Positions 14,112 to 21,461 are shown, counted from the stretch's first letter. The stretch: 64,000 bases of DNA from 01-FULL-43-15b sp964472675 (GCA_964472675.1 CAYYLO010000003.1:17467-81466); one strand, 5' to 3'. Notes: generated from the sequence alone by a model not told the origin. Translations and numbers: made by a program.

Positions 14112-14787
14112 TCTCAAAAATGATTTGTCTGTCAAGGGGTAAAATGACTTAAAAACTGTGTAAACCTGCTTACACTAAAAAAAGGCAAATTGGAAGCTAA
14201 ATTACTGAAATTTTTGTCGCTCTTATACTTTATATATAATATAAAGAGAGAAGATAAAAAATATATGGCTTCTATATCATAAAAAACACCTGCAAACTAA
14301 AACTTACTTAACCTAAAATATTTAAAAAACCAAAAAGAAAGCTAGATTAAATAACCCTAATCAAAACTATAATTATCACCAATTTAATTCTATAAAAACT
14401 CACAATTTCCTGCACCCATGTAGATCCTAAAATTACCACTACGCGTAGTGGTAAAAAATTGATCTTTTTGAAGCTAAATACTTAAAAATCTTTCCTATTC
14501 ATTCCTTATATAGATATAAGAGGATGTAAATTCTGTATAAATAATCTCTAAACTATTAAAATAATCCTTACAAAAAATCTGCAAAATACCTAACTAAAAA
14601 CGTCACTAAAAAATAAAAATCGATCTATACTTACTACTCTTTCTTAACCCAAAACACATATCTTTCTTAATTACCAACAAACATTCCTAAACCTCTGAAA
14701 TGAAAGATGTAATTAAAATTAAAAAACAATTAAATAACAATTAAATAACAAGAGCTTATAATCTTTTACTAAAACAGCCACATCTGA
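14112..14787. other. gene-free, AT-rich and G-poor region
   Basis: About 680 bp without a coding frame. The plus strand is strikingly low in G and rich in A and C. It contains a perfect 22-bp palindrome (14433-14454), an approximate dyad CTTATATAGATATAAG (14506-14521), and a tandem AACAATTAAAT repeat (about 14726-14750). No DnaA-box cluster or tRNA is evident. It could be a replication or partition region, a long untranslated RNA, or decayed DNA. Confidence 0.4.
14433..14454. repeat. perfect 22-bp palindrome
   Basis: TTACCACTACG is followed directly by its reverse complement, with no loop. This favours a dimer-binding site over a terminator. No T run follows on either strand. Confidence 0.65.
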
Positions 14788-14793
14788 TATAAT
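14788..14793 (+). promoter_or_regulatory. -10 box of kinase-like gene (leaderless type)
   Basis: A perfect TATAAT ends 6 nt before ATG 14800. There is no ribosome site. Confidence 0.6.
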
Positions 14794-14799
14794 CTCGCA

Positions 14800-15609
14800 A
14801 TGATTGAAGCAGGAACGTCACAGGCACGTCAAGAATTTGTTGGTGGACTTGAAGCAGGAGTTACTCATCGAGTAGTAAATGCTCGCCCAATTACACTTTT
14901 AAGTGAATCTGATGGAAAAACAGTTGTAGTAGCAAGAGATTTTAACAAAACCTTGTTTGTGAGGAGAAATTACAAACAAGTTGCCTTAGATAGAATGAAT
15001 CAATTAAATGGTGCATCTTTTGAAGATGCTTGGACAGCCTTCCACCAACTATATAGTAGTGTTGGAATAGAATTAGTCCCAAGCGTTGTGATTCGTCCTG
15101 ATCCGAAAGTTTCAATTGTCGAGGCTCCTGTGGTTGTAGCAAGTGAATATATTGATGGAACAGAATTGTCGTTAGCTCCTACAAAAGCAAAAGTTCAAGT
15201 TGCAGAAGCAATGGGAGCTATGCTTAAAACACCTGGAGAATACTATCCAAGTCTTGAATCAATAAGACGAGATATGTTTAGAGTAGGAAGAAATATAGAT
15301 AGGACACCCCGTGTTGTTTTGGTTGATGTTGACCCTTTTTTGGTAGATAGAAAAGCAGTTGAATCAACGCCTGATGAAAGAGATAACTGGTTTTCAGAAT
15401 ATATTGTACAAGTAAGGGATCTTCTTTGGGATAGATGGTGTAAAGAAGATGAGAGAGCTACGGTATTGACTGCTTTTGCTCGCCCTCTTGGCTTTGTCCT
15501 AAATACATTTGGTCAGAGGGATGGAGAAAGAACTCTAAGAGCTTTTATGAATGTGCAATCGATGGCTAAGGGAATAGATATGCGTAAATTTTCTTCCTTA
15601 CCTTTTTAA
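14800..15609 (+). CDS. hypothetical protein, possible kinase-like fold
   Basis: 269 residues, no membrane segment. Two features suggest the protein-kinase/aminoglycoside-phosphotransferase fold: APVVVASEYIDGTEL resembles the hinge segment (EYIDG), and RVVLVDVDPFLVD resembles a metal-binding DFG/D-x-D strand. An early strand-K segment (GKTVVVARDF) could be the nucleotide lobe. The catalytic HxD loop is not obvious, so it may be a pseudokinase or something else. The start is fixed by a perfect TATAAT 6 nt upstream. It lies after the AT-rich gene-free block and before DUF4145 and XRE genes. Confidence 0.6.
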   Translation: MIEAGTSQARQEFVGGLEAGVTHRVVNARPITLLSESDGKTVVVARDFNKTLFVRRNYKQVALDRMNQLNGASFEDAWTAFHQLYSSVGIELVPSVVIRPDPKVSIVEAPVVVASEYIDGTELSLAPTKAKVQVAEAMGAMLKTPGEYYPSLESIRRDMFRVGRNIDRTPRVVLVDVDPFLVDRKAVESTPDERDNWFSEYIVQVRDLLWDRWCKEDERATVLTAFARPLGFVLNTFGQRDGERTLRAFMNVQSMAKGIDMRKFSSLPF

Positions 15610-15745
15610 TCTTTTTTAATACCTCTATATAATTCTTTATTTTTTGCAGTTCATTGGTGCATAGTAATTTATTCCAGTTCCAGATATAATTGAGCTGTAA
15701 AAATAACAGGCGAAGTTTAGCCTGGGGTAGTCAAACTCTTCAAAT
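15610..15745. other. intergenic region upstream of DUF4145 gene
   Basis: AT-rich, with no clear -10 box or ribosome site near ATG 15746. Confidence 0.2.
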
Positions 15746-16447
15746 ATGGCATATAAAGTACGTGTTCAGTCGAATGATGAATCAGTTTTACAGGATGTGA
15801 ATGGAATTCCTGACGCTTGTCCTGCCTGTGGCAAAGGTATTTCTCCGCTATTCTGCTATCAACATGGTGTCGATACCTGGAGAGCTTATGATGGGTTTTT
15901 ACAAATTGTATTTAGATGCCCAAGAAAAGAATGCCAAAGGTTATTTATTGCTGTATATGGAACTGAAAAAGCATTTGCTGGGACAAATTTGATACTGAGA
16001 CGAACTTTATTAATGGATTTTATGGAGTTTGAAAAATTTCCTGAATCCGTAACAAGTATTTCCAGTCAATTTGAAGCAATTTATAATCAATCCAAAATTG
16101 CAGAAGATAACGGCTTGCATCTAATTGCTGGTCCTGGTTATCGCAAAGCATTGGAGTTTTTGGTTAAAGATTATTTAATTAGAACTGATCCGGAGCATGA
16201 AGACCAGATAAAAAAAGAGCAACTTGGCACAGCGATAAAAAGAATTACTGAAAAAAGGATTGAAGCTTGTGCATCCCGGGCGGCTTGGTTAGGAAATGAT
16301 GAGACTCATTATGTTAGAAAATGGGAGGATAAAGATTTACAAGATCTTAAAAATCTTATTAAAATGGTTGTTGATTGGATCGATCACATAGAAAGATCAG
16401 ATGGGTATGAACAAGCGATGCCTTCTCCTGAAATTCCCGCCGATTAA
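15746..16447 (+). CDS. DUF4145 domain protein
   Basis: 233 residues. The N-terminus carries a zinc-ribbon-like set (CPACGKG and later RCPRKECQRLF). The DUF4145 core is seen in FEAIYNQSKIAEDNGLHLIAGPGYRKALEFLVKDYL and the end motif WLGNDETHYVRKWEDKDLQDLKNLIKMVV, with conserved R and H. DUF4145 occurs alone and fused to restriction or other defence enzymes, and its role is not known. An XRE regulator follows 18 bp downstream and may control it. Confidence 0.8.
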   Translation: MAYKVRVQSNDESVLQDVNGIPDACPACGKGISPLFCYQHGVDTWRAYDGFLQIVFRCPRKECQRLFIAVYGTEKAFAGTNLILRRTLLMDFMEFEKFPESVTSISSQFEAIYNQSKIAEDNGLHLIAGPGYRKALEFLVKDYLIRTDPEHEDQIKKEQLGTAIKRITEKRIEACASRAAWLGNDETHYVRKWEDKDLQDLKNLIKMVVDWIDHIERSDGYEQAMPSPEIPAD

Positions 16448-16453
16448 AAATGA

Positions 16454-16466
16454 TATACTATCCGTA
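16454..16466 (+). promoter_or_regulatory. -10 box and operator half-site at the XRE gene
   Basis: TATACT (16454-16459) ends 6 nt before ATG 16466. The spacer with the A of the start codon forms TATCCGTA (16459-16466), the same half-site as the palindrome at 14088-14104. This is consistent with autoregulation and control of the recombinase operon by one protein. Confidence 0.45.
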
Positions 16467-16666
16467 TGGGTGATAAACAACTTGGTAAAAAATTAAAAGA
16501 AGCAAGGGAAAAACTGAAGTTAACTCAAAAGCAAGTTGCAGAAAAATCTGGGGTAACTACAAATTGGTATGCTAGGTTTGAAAGAGGAGAGAAATCAGCT
16601 TCTCTTAAAACAATTAAGGATATTTTTAAGGTCTTGAAGTTAAAAGTACCTTCTCCCTTTAATTAA
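16466..16666 (+). CDS. XRE-family HTH regulator
   Basis: 66 residues forming one lambda-Cro-type helix-turn-helix domain: LGKKLKEAREKLKLTQKQVAEKSGVTTNWYARFERGEKSASLKTIKDIFKVL. The recognition helix is VTTNWYARFERG. It likely represses its own promoter. It could be the antitoxin or immunity regulator of a nearby element, but no toxin with known motif is adjacent. The stop overlaps the stop of the convergent 62-residue gene. Confidence 0.85.
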   Translation: MGDKQLGKKLKEAREKLKLTQKQVAEKSGVTTNWYARFERGEKSASLKTIKDIFKVLKLKVPSPFN

Positions 16667-16851
16667 TTCTTAGGTTGTAATTTTCCTGATTTTTTGTCTT
16701 TTTCAATTTTCTCCACAACAATTTTTGGTAATCCTTTTAAAGTATCCAATAAGCTAATTGCCTGTTCTCGTGTAGCTCTTTCAGGATGCTTCTTTTTAAG
16801 CTCATTTATTGCCCATTCAATCTCTTTTTCTGTATATTTTGTATTAGTCAT
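16663..16851 (-). CDS. small helical hypothetical protein (62 aa)
   Basis: 62 residues from ATG 16851: TEKEIEWAINELKKKHPERATREQAISLLDTLKGLPKIVVEKIEKD. It is charged and probably a helical bundle. Proteins of this style occur as orphan small genes in CPR genomes, and no function is known. It is convergent with the XRE gene and the stop codons share bases. Confidence 0.55.
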   Translation of the reverse strand: MTNTKYTEKEIEWAINELKKKHPERATREQAISLLDTLKGLPKIVVEKIEKDKKSGKLQPKN

Positions 16852-16883
16852 GATGCATTTTAGCAATAAATATATTTGTTCAT

Positions 16884-17477
16884 CTAGTGAAAAGTATCTG
16901 CTTGACTCAATTCGGTTGGTGTCGGCTCAAAATTGAACGTATTCATAATTTCTTGAATCATTTCTTCAAAAGGGCTCTCAATAGGATATTCTGCAGTAAA
17001 GGATACCTGACTTTGTTTTCTATTTAGGATTAATCTATTACTTTTTTTAATATCGCCTTCTGTTGACCACACTAACTTATTATCTAATGTGGGTTTTTCT
17101 GTAACAACAGCTATTCTCAATGTTAAATCACCAATTCTGTTTGGTTCGTGAGCTTGTTCCCATGTAACGTGTGTGGAATAGATTCTAATTTCTGAAGAAG
17201 AATGAGCATCTATACTGACAACACTCCACTCGGAAGGGAGTTTAAAAGTGAATGCATTCGCTTCAGGTTTCCAAACTTTCCAGGCTTTTGGTTCGTCTAT
17301 AGCATTTGGTTGAGCAGAAATGGTAGGAATGTTTGATTGAACAAAGGAATCCTTAATCGAGGCAGAATCTTTTTTCATCCTTAAAGAATACAATCCAAAA
17401 CCTATTAAAAGAACCATGCCAATTAAGCAAATGAGTGGTACAAGGTTACCTTTTTTATATGATTTAGATCTTTTCAT
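16884..17477 (-). CDS. membrane-anchored hypothetical protein
   Basis: 197 residues. After a basic start, residues ~12-31 form a single membrane anchor. The rest is outside the cell: FTFKLPSEWSVVSID followed by several strands, ending in NTFNFEPTP. This 'F-x-F-x-x-P-x-x-W' start is typical of small extracellular PsbP-like or lipoprotein-like domains found in Gram-positives and CPR. The specific role is unknown. Confidence 0.65.
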   Translation of the reverse strand: MKRSKSYKKGNLVPLICLIGMVLLIGFGLYSLRMKKDSASIKDSFVQSNIPTISAQPNAIDEPKAWKVWKPEANAFTFKLPSEWSVVSIDAHSSSEIRIYSTHVTWEQAHEPNRIGDLTLRIAVVTEKPTLDNKLVWSTEGDIKKSNRLILNRKQSQVSFTAEYPIESPFEEMIQEIMNTFNFEPTPTELSQADTFH

Positions 17478-17497
17478 CTATTGCATTTTAGCAAAAA

Positions 17498-17926
17498 TCA
17501 TAAAACTTTGTTCAGTTTTAAGAAATTAAACATTTCTAGGGTTAAATCTGTATTATTAATTCTTCTCATAATCTCGCGACTATGCGTTTGAGAAAGTATG
17601 TTTAATGACCCTTCCCAAAGTACTTTTCGATCCAAAATAGCTAATTTGCGGTGATGGTTGCCAACGCATAGTAAAACTTGTACTCCGAGAGTCTCAAAGT
17701 ACTGAATTTCCTCCTCAGATTGGACTTCATGTTCTCTAGGATCGCGGGTAATTACAAAGACCTTAACGCCTATATTAATTAATCTTTCGAAAATGGGTTT
17801 TAGGGTTTTCATCCGGGCAGAGCTGACATATGGAGATTCGATGATAACTTCCTTTCTACAGTCCTCTAAATCCTTTAAAAAAGCTCTATAAAAGGTTTTT
17901 TCGTCATGAAGCTCTGAGTTAAACAC
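17498..17926 (-). CDS. single-HKD phospholipase D-like protein
   Basis: 142 residues from GTG 17926. One PLD motif is present, HRKLAILD (H92-x-K94-x4-D99), followed by GSLN at 106-109, so two chains would be needed for a full active site as in Nuc/BfiI-type nucleases. Such proteins hydrolyse phosphodiesters in DNA or lipids. The DNA-acting type is likely given no signal peptide. GTG is chosen because GAGGAGG lies 9 nt upstream, and the longer TTG start would put that site inside the gene. It overlaps a 47-residue upstream frame by 8 nt. Confidence 0.75.
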   Translation of the reverse strand: MFNSELHDEKTFYRAFLKDLEDCRKEVIIESPYVSSARMKTLKPIFERLINIGVKVFVITRDPREHEVQSEEEIQYFETLGVQVLLCVGNHHRKLAILDRKVLWEGSLNILSQTHSREIMRRINNTDLTLEMFNFLKLNKVL

Positions 17927-18062
17927 CGGAGTCTTCCTCCTCAATATCTATGATAGAAACCTGGCCTTCGAAGTAGGTAAACCCAAGATCCTTTAATTTT
18001 TGATATAATCGGGTGAGACTTTGGAATATGGTGTTCCAACCATCATCCAAATTGTCCACCAT
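17919..18062 (-). CDS. small hypothetical protein upstream of the PLD gene (47 aa)
   Basis: ATG at 18062 opens 47 codons (MVDNLDDGWNTIFQSL...) ending at TAA 17919-17921. The ribosome site of the PLD gene lies in it and the two genes overlap by 8 nt, which suggests coupling. The composition (LYQKLKDLGFTYFEGQVSIIDIEEED) looks like a real protein. No family is recognised. Its ATG abuts the ATG of the divergent PspC gene (CATATG), so its promoter would have to lie inside pspC, and this weakens the call. Confidence 0.4.
   Translation of the reverse strand: MVDNLDDGWNTIFQSLTRLYQKLKDLGFTYFEGQVSIIDIEEEDSGV
18004..18009 (+). promoter_or_regulatory. -10 box upstream of PspC gene
   Basis: A perfect TATAAT. 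The leader to ATG 18063 would be about 45 nt. A TTG at 18021 in the same frame is a possible alternative start. Confidence 0.4.
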
Positions 18063-18278
18063 ATGGCAGCTAAAAAATTGAGAAGATCATCGACTAATAA
18101 AGTTGTTAGTGGTATATTAGGTGGAATCGGAGAATACTTAAATATTGATCCGGTTGTGGCAAGAATTGTGTTTCTTGCGATCGCAATTTTTACAGGCTTT
18201 ATTCCCGGGCTACTATTCTATTTATTAGCACATTTAGTAGTCCCGGAAGCATCAAACGAAAAATTTAAGCCGAGCTAG
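18063..18278 (+). CDS. PspC domain protein
   Basis: 71 residues from ATG 18063. The phage-shock-protein C domain is clear: KLRRSSTNKVVSGILGGIGEYLNIDPVVARIVFLAIAIFTGFIPGLLFYLLAHLVVPE, with two membrane helices. Such proteins sense or stabilise stressed membranes. The last codons (CCG AGC TAG) are also the acceptor stem of tRNA-Phe, so the gene runs 10 bp into the tRNA gene. Transcript processing to free the tRNA would cut the 3' end of this message. Confidence 0.85.
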   Translation: MAAKKLRRSSTNKVVSGILGGIGEYLNIDPVVARIVFLAIAIFTGFIPGLLFYLLAHLVVPEASNEKFKPS

Positions 18279-18341
18279 CCAAGTTGGTCACGGCGGGCCC
18301 CTGAAGAGGGTCAGATTTCGGTTCGATTCCGGAGCTCGGCA
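18269..18341 (+). tRNA. tRNA-Phe (anticodon GAA)
   Basis: GCCGAGC pairs with GCTCGGC (18334-18340), discriminator A. The anticodon loop CTGAAGA lies on stem GGCCC/GGGTC, with T-arm GGTTCGATTCC. The 5' end overlaps the PspC stop codon. Confidence 0.9.
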
Positions 18342-18365
18342 CAAACAAATCACATTCGTCCGCGG

Positions 18366-18397
18366 GTATAACAACCTTGCTTCGCAAGAACGTTGTA
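18366..18397. repeat. hairpin between tRNA-Phe and tRNA-Gly
   Basis: ACAAC and CTTGC pair with GCAAG and GTTGT around a TTC loop. The preceding bases CGCGGGTATA repeat the start of tRNA-Gly, so this may be a partial tRNA duplication. Confidence 0.45.
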
Positions 18398-18415
18398 CGC
18401 CGCTCAAGTATTTTC

Positions 18416-18486
18416 GCGGGTATAGTACAATGGTAGTACACCTGGTTGCCAATCAGGGTACAGGGGTTCGATTCCCCTTACCCGCT
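18416..18486 (+). tRNA. tRNA-Gly (anticodon GCC)
   Basis: GCGGGTA pairs with TACCCGC (18479-18485), discriminator T. The anticodon loop TTGCCAA lies on stem CCTGG/TCAGG, with T-arm GGTTCGATTCC. CCA is not encoded. Confidence 0.93.
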
Positions 18487-18537
18487 CCAGACGGGATACC
18501 CTGGTCAGAAAAGGCCTGAATAGCTTGATATAACGGG

Positions 18538-19197
18538 CTAATCTTGTGGATTCTCACAAAGAATAAACCTTTCCTGGGGTCCAGTGTGATAAAAATAAGT
18601 TTTATCTTCTAGAGATAGACTTATCTTATAACCACCAACAACCGCCAACGTGTATGCCTTGCCAGGTTCTGGACAACCTAAGCTTCCATCTCTCCAGATC
18701 GCTTCTGTCACACTATTAACAATGACCGTATCTCTGCCCACACTTAATCTTTTTGACAAATTGTCGACCACAGCCATAATTAAACTGTGGTTTTTTCCAC
18801 TACAAACACGTATGGGGTTACAAGGAGCTTTCACGCAGATAATTCTTGAGTAATAACAATTTGCTGACTTATCCATTTTCAACTTACATATATTATTTAT
18901 ACATTCAGCTGTTCCCTCACATACTCTTTGACAAAGTTTATCCTCTTCACTAATGTGTTTTTTATTCATAGCTGTACATTTACAGATGTTTTTTCCACAA
19001 TCCTCATCCGAGTTACAGGAAAAACTCTCAGGATTGTATGGCTCTCCTGGGATTATTTTTGGCGGAAAACCGTGTTTATTAATTAAAAGAGTCTGAAGAA
19101 TTGTTGACGAATTTACCAAATAGAAACCTGCTGCTAATAATATTAAAACTAGTCCTATTAGAACAAGTGAATTCATTTTTAATTGTTTTAACCCCAT
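18538..19197 (-). CDS. membrane-anchored cysteine-rich protein with conserved C-terminal domain
   Basis: 219 residues. One N-terminal membrane anchor (~9-28) is followed by an outer cysteine-rich section of about a dozen Cys (SCNSDEDCGKNICKCT, then CQRVCEGTAECINNICKL) and a C-terminal domain: LSKRLSVGRDTVIVNSVTEAIWRDGSLGCPEPGKAYTLAVVGGYKISL...FYHTG. The 'W-x-D-G-S-L-G-C-P-x-P-G' block marks a widespread extracellular domain of unknown function. Disulfides are likely. It stands alone after the tRNA-Gly gene. Confidence 0.7.
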   Translation of the reverse strand: MGLKQLKMNSLVLIGLVLILLAAGFYLVNSSTILQTLLINKHGFPPKIIPGEPYNPESFSCNSDEDCGKNICKCTAMNKKHISEEDKLCQRVCEGTAECINNICKLKMDKSANCYYSRIICVKAPCNPIRVCSGKNHSLIMAVVDNLSKRLSVGRDTVIVNSVTEAIWRDGSLGCPEPGKAYTLAVVGGYKISLSLEDKTYFYHTGPQERFILCENPQD

Positions 19198-19267
19198 AAG
19201 CTTAATTTATCAGTTTTACTGATATATTTCCATCAATTTGCTAAAAAGAGATAGAGTTCATAAACTA

Positions 19268-19296
19268 TTGACAAAAATTAAGAAATATTGTTAAAT
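19268..19296 (+). promoter_or_regulatory. promoter of RHH-RelE pair (leaderless type)
   Basis: TTGACA (19268-19273), 17-nt spacer, TTAAAT (19291-19296), then 6 nt to ATG 19303. There is no ribosome site. Confidence 0.6.
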
Positions 19297-19302
19297 ATTC
19301 TT

Positions 19303-19569
19303 ATGTCTACAGTAACAATATCACTCCCAAGTCAGATTGCCAAGCAGGTAGACTCTGAAGCCAAAAGACAGGGATTTGCTACCCGTTCTGAGTTTATTAG
19401 AAGCCTAATACGCAAACACTTTACAAAAAGTCAGTTTGAATTGGAGGAATTTGAACCAGTACCTCTAAATCAACTTAAAATGGAACTTGCCCAGACTGGG
19501 AAGCACAGCGAGGAATTTATAAATAGTGTTATTGAGGGCTTTGGAAAATCCTCTTTATATGAGAACTAA
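19303..19569 (+). CDS. ribbon-helix-helix antitoxin
   Basis: 88 residues from ATG 19303. An N-terminal RHH DNA-binding domain of CopG/ParD type is seen: STVTISLPSQIAKQVDSEAKRQGFATRSEFIRSLIRKHF. The tail is acidic (ELEEFEPVPLNQLK) and would bind the toxin. It would repress its own promoter and neutralise the product of the overlapping downstream gene. The listed start is fixed by a TTGACA/TTAAAT promoter that ends 6 nt before it. Confidence 0.85.
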   Translation: MSTVTISLPSQIAKQVDSEAKRQGFATRSEFIRSLIRKHFTKSQFELEEFEPVPLNQLKMELAQTGKHSEEFINSVIEGFGKSSLYEN

Positions 19570-19804
19570 AGATCTAAGACTAGATCTTGTTAAATATCTT
19601 AAAAAGCGCAGGCTCGAAAATAAGTTCCAAAAACAGTTCGATCTCTTACTCCAGGACTTCCGACACCCATCACTTCATACAGAAATCCTAGAACCTAAAT
19701 ATCGTAAAATTTATTCATTTCGCATTGATCAAAAATATAGAGCAATATTTATAGTAAAAGAAGGAAAGATTCTAATTATTGATATTAATGATCATTATCA
19801 GTAG
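19559..19804 (+). CDS. RelE/ParE-superfamily toxin
   Basis: 81 residues from ATG 19559, overlapping the antitoxin by 11 nt. The RelE fold is read from LVKYLKKRRLENKFQKQFDLLLQDFRHPSLHTEILEPKYRKIYSFRIDQKYRAIFIVKEGKILIIDINDHYQ. The basic K/R segment, the R-I-D-x-K-Y-R-A strand and the C-terminal D-I-N-D-H-Y are typical of the HigB/RelE mRNA-interferase family. Order is antitoxin then toxin. It forms a type II toxin-antitoxin pair with the RHH gene. Confidence 0.85.
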   Translation: MRTKDLRLDLVKYLKKRRLENKFQKQFDLLLQDFRHPSLHTEILEPKYRKIYSFRIDQKYRAIFIVKEGKILIIDINDHYQ

Positions 19805-19859
19805 CATAGGTCCGCATTAACTTGGTAAAATGTGTGAAGACGTTATCTAGCAGGGGTTC

Positions 19860-19884
19860 AAAATAATTTGCGTCTCTCGCTCCA
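19860..19884 (+). repeat. tRNA-3'-like repeat, right copy
   Basis: Matches 1239-1263 at 22 of 25 positions and is preceded by GGGGTTCAA, as in a tRNA T-arm. No full tRNA can be folded around it. Confidence 0.4.
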
Positions 19885-19886
19885 GA

Positions 19887-21233
19887 TTATTTTCTAGTTA
19901 TGGTATAAGTCACCGGATAAAAGAGAGGAATAACCGGTAAATCTTCTAACAAAAAGCGTTGAAAATCATAATAAATAGACTTTCTTGCTTCCGGGTCAAG
20001 CGTTCTTCTCCCGTCTTCTAAAAGTTTGTCAATTCTTGGGCTCTCTTTTGCCGGCGCCCCATATTTTGTCATGTTCGTTCCTGTTTGTGTTGAGTGCCAA
20101 AAGCTGTACTGGTCGGGATCTGAAGGAATACTTTGTATCCAAAGTAATGCTTGAAATTCTTCCGGTGGCGCGTTAACAACTTGAATATTGGTGTGTAAGC
20201 CAATGTCTTCCCAACTTTTTTTAATTTTATCAGCAACGGGAAGAAGACTCGGAAGCGTGACTAAATTAATGTTAATACCTTTTTTAATCTCAACGGGGAC
20301 GTTTTTTAAAAGCTCTTTTGCCCGATCAGGGTTGTATTTATAATCTTTAACTTGAGGATTGAAAACCCATGACTTTGGAGAAATTACGCTAAGCGCCCGT
20401 TTTTCAGGGAATTCATCCTTATTGATAGCATAAGCAAGCGCCTGGCGGATATTTTTGTCAGAGGTGACCTTGTCCTGCATATTTAAAAAAATTCCTACAT
20501 ATCTATCTTCATTTGTTTTTATATCTATTTTTGCATTATTCCAGGTAATTAAATCTTTAGGGTCAATTATTCCAACAAGCGACCTTACCTGCCCAAGTTT
20601 ATAAGCTGTTAAAGCAATTTCCTCCGTATCGTAAAATCTATAAGTTTTTTTCTCATCCCTTTTTTTATTTACTAATGTTAACGAACGGCTAAATTGTCCA
20701 GTAAATGTAGTTAAATTTGTCACTTTCCAATCCCCCGCTCCTACCAGACCCTTTTTAAATATAGGCTTAGTTACTGCTGTCGGGAAAGGGATATAAGGGT
20801 CTTTATTGAGTGTAAATTTGATTGTTTTTGAATCTATTAGTTCTTTTTTTGCATCTTTGAACTGGTAATTGATATCTCTGGCCTGGATTTCAGTCCCGTC
20901 CTGCCATTTGTAGTTTCCCAGGTGAAAAATCCAAACTCGACCACTTTCCTGGTTTTCCCAGCTTGTGGCAATACCCGGGATTGGCTGGTTGTTTGCATCC
21001 AGCCTGGTTAAGCCAACACTAATCTCCTGTTGGATAACAAGTGGAAGATTGTCAAGGTTAAATTTATCAACAATGCCAACAGTATTACCCGTTTGAAAAA
21101 ATGAGGTAAACCGGGTAAATTTGGAGGAAAACAGAAATATAAAAGCTCCCAATATAACACTTCCCAAAAGGACAAATTTAAACCGCGACAGAAATGCAGC
21201 TGTGAAAATTAGCCAATATCGCAATATTTTCAT
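19887..21233 (-). CDS. family 5 solute-binding protein (oligopeptide/dipeptide ABC)
   Basis: 448 residues. After a membrane anchor (residues ~14-34), the SBP_bac_5 fold appears: LPLVIQQEISVGLTRLDANNQPIPGIATSWE, then WIFHLGNYKWQDGTEIQARDINYQFKDA and IRQALAYAINKDEFP. It ends EDLPVIPLFYPVTYTITRK. It would bind peptides or similar solutes outside the cell. No permease or ATPase gene is adjacent. It lies 9 bp after secG in the same direction, so both are probably on one message. Confidence 0.85.
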   Translation of the reverse strand: MKILRYWLIFTAAFLSRFKFVLLGSVILGAFIFLFSSKFTRFTSFFQTGNTVGIVDKFNLDNLPLVIQQEISVGLTRLDANNQPIPGIATSWENQESGRVWIFHLGNYKWQDGTEIQARDINYQFKDAKKELIDSKTIKFTLNKDPYIPFPTAVTKPIFKKGLVGAGDWKVTNLTTFTGQFSRSLTLVNKKRDEKKTYRFYDTEEIALTAYKLGQVRSLVGIIDPKDLITWNNAKIDIKTNEDRYVGIFLNMQDKVTSDKNIRQALAYAINKDEFPEKRALSVISPKSWVFNPQVKDYKYNPDRAKELLKNVPVEIKKGININLVTLPSLLPVADKIKKSWEDIGLHTNIQVVNAPPEEFQALLWIQSIPSDPDQYSFWHSTQTGTNMTKYGAPAKESPRIDKLLEDGRRTLDPEARKSIYYDFQRFLLEDLPVIPLFYPVTYTITRK

Positions 21234-21242
21234 GTCTTGGGG

Positions 21243-21455
21243 TCAGGAGATTAGGCTTAAAAAGGAAAATGTGACAAAAAGAATTGCAGTTATAATCGTT
21301 GCTCTAAAAAGGAGTTTCTCAAAACCCCTGCGGGTAGCATAAAATTCCCCTGACCCACCCCAGGAAGAACCCATGCCTGCTCCCCGATTTTGAATTAAAA
21401 TAAATACAATGAGTAATATTCCCAGAACCACTTGTGCGACTGATAACGGAGACAT
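21243..21455 (-). CDS. secG: SecG, preprotein translocase subunit
   Basis: 70 residues with the SecG pattern: two membrane helices (~5-22 and ~50-68) joined by a conserved loop, VFILIQNRGAGMGSSWGGSGEFYATRRGFEKLLFRAT. It assists SecYEG-mediated protein export at the cytoplasmic membrane. The start is supported by a perfect TATAAT on the minus strand 6 nt upstream, with no ribosome site. The solute-binding protein gene follows closely. Confidence 0.9.
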   Translation of the reverse strand: MSPLSVAQVVLGILLIVFILIQNRGAGMGSSWGGSGEFYATRRGFEKLLFRATIITAILFVTFSFLSLIS

Positions 21456-21461
21456 ATGGAC

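Noticed and set aside
14112..14787. CRISPR array in the AT-rich region
   Set aside because: No regularly spaced repeats of 20 or more bases are present. The AACAATTAAAT tandem is only two short units.
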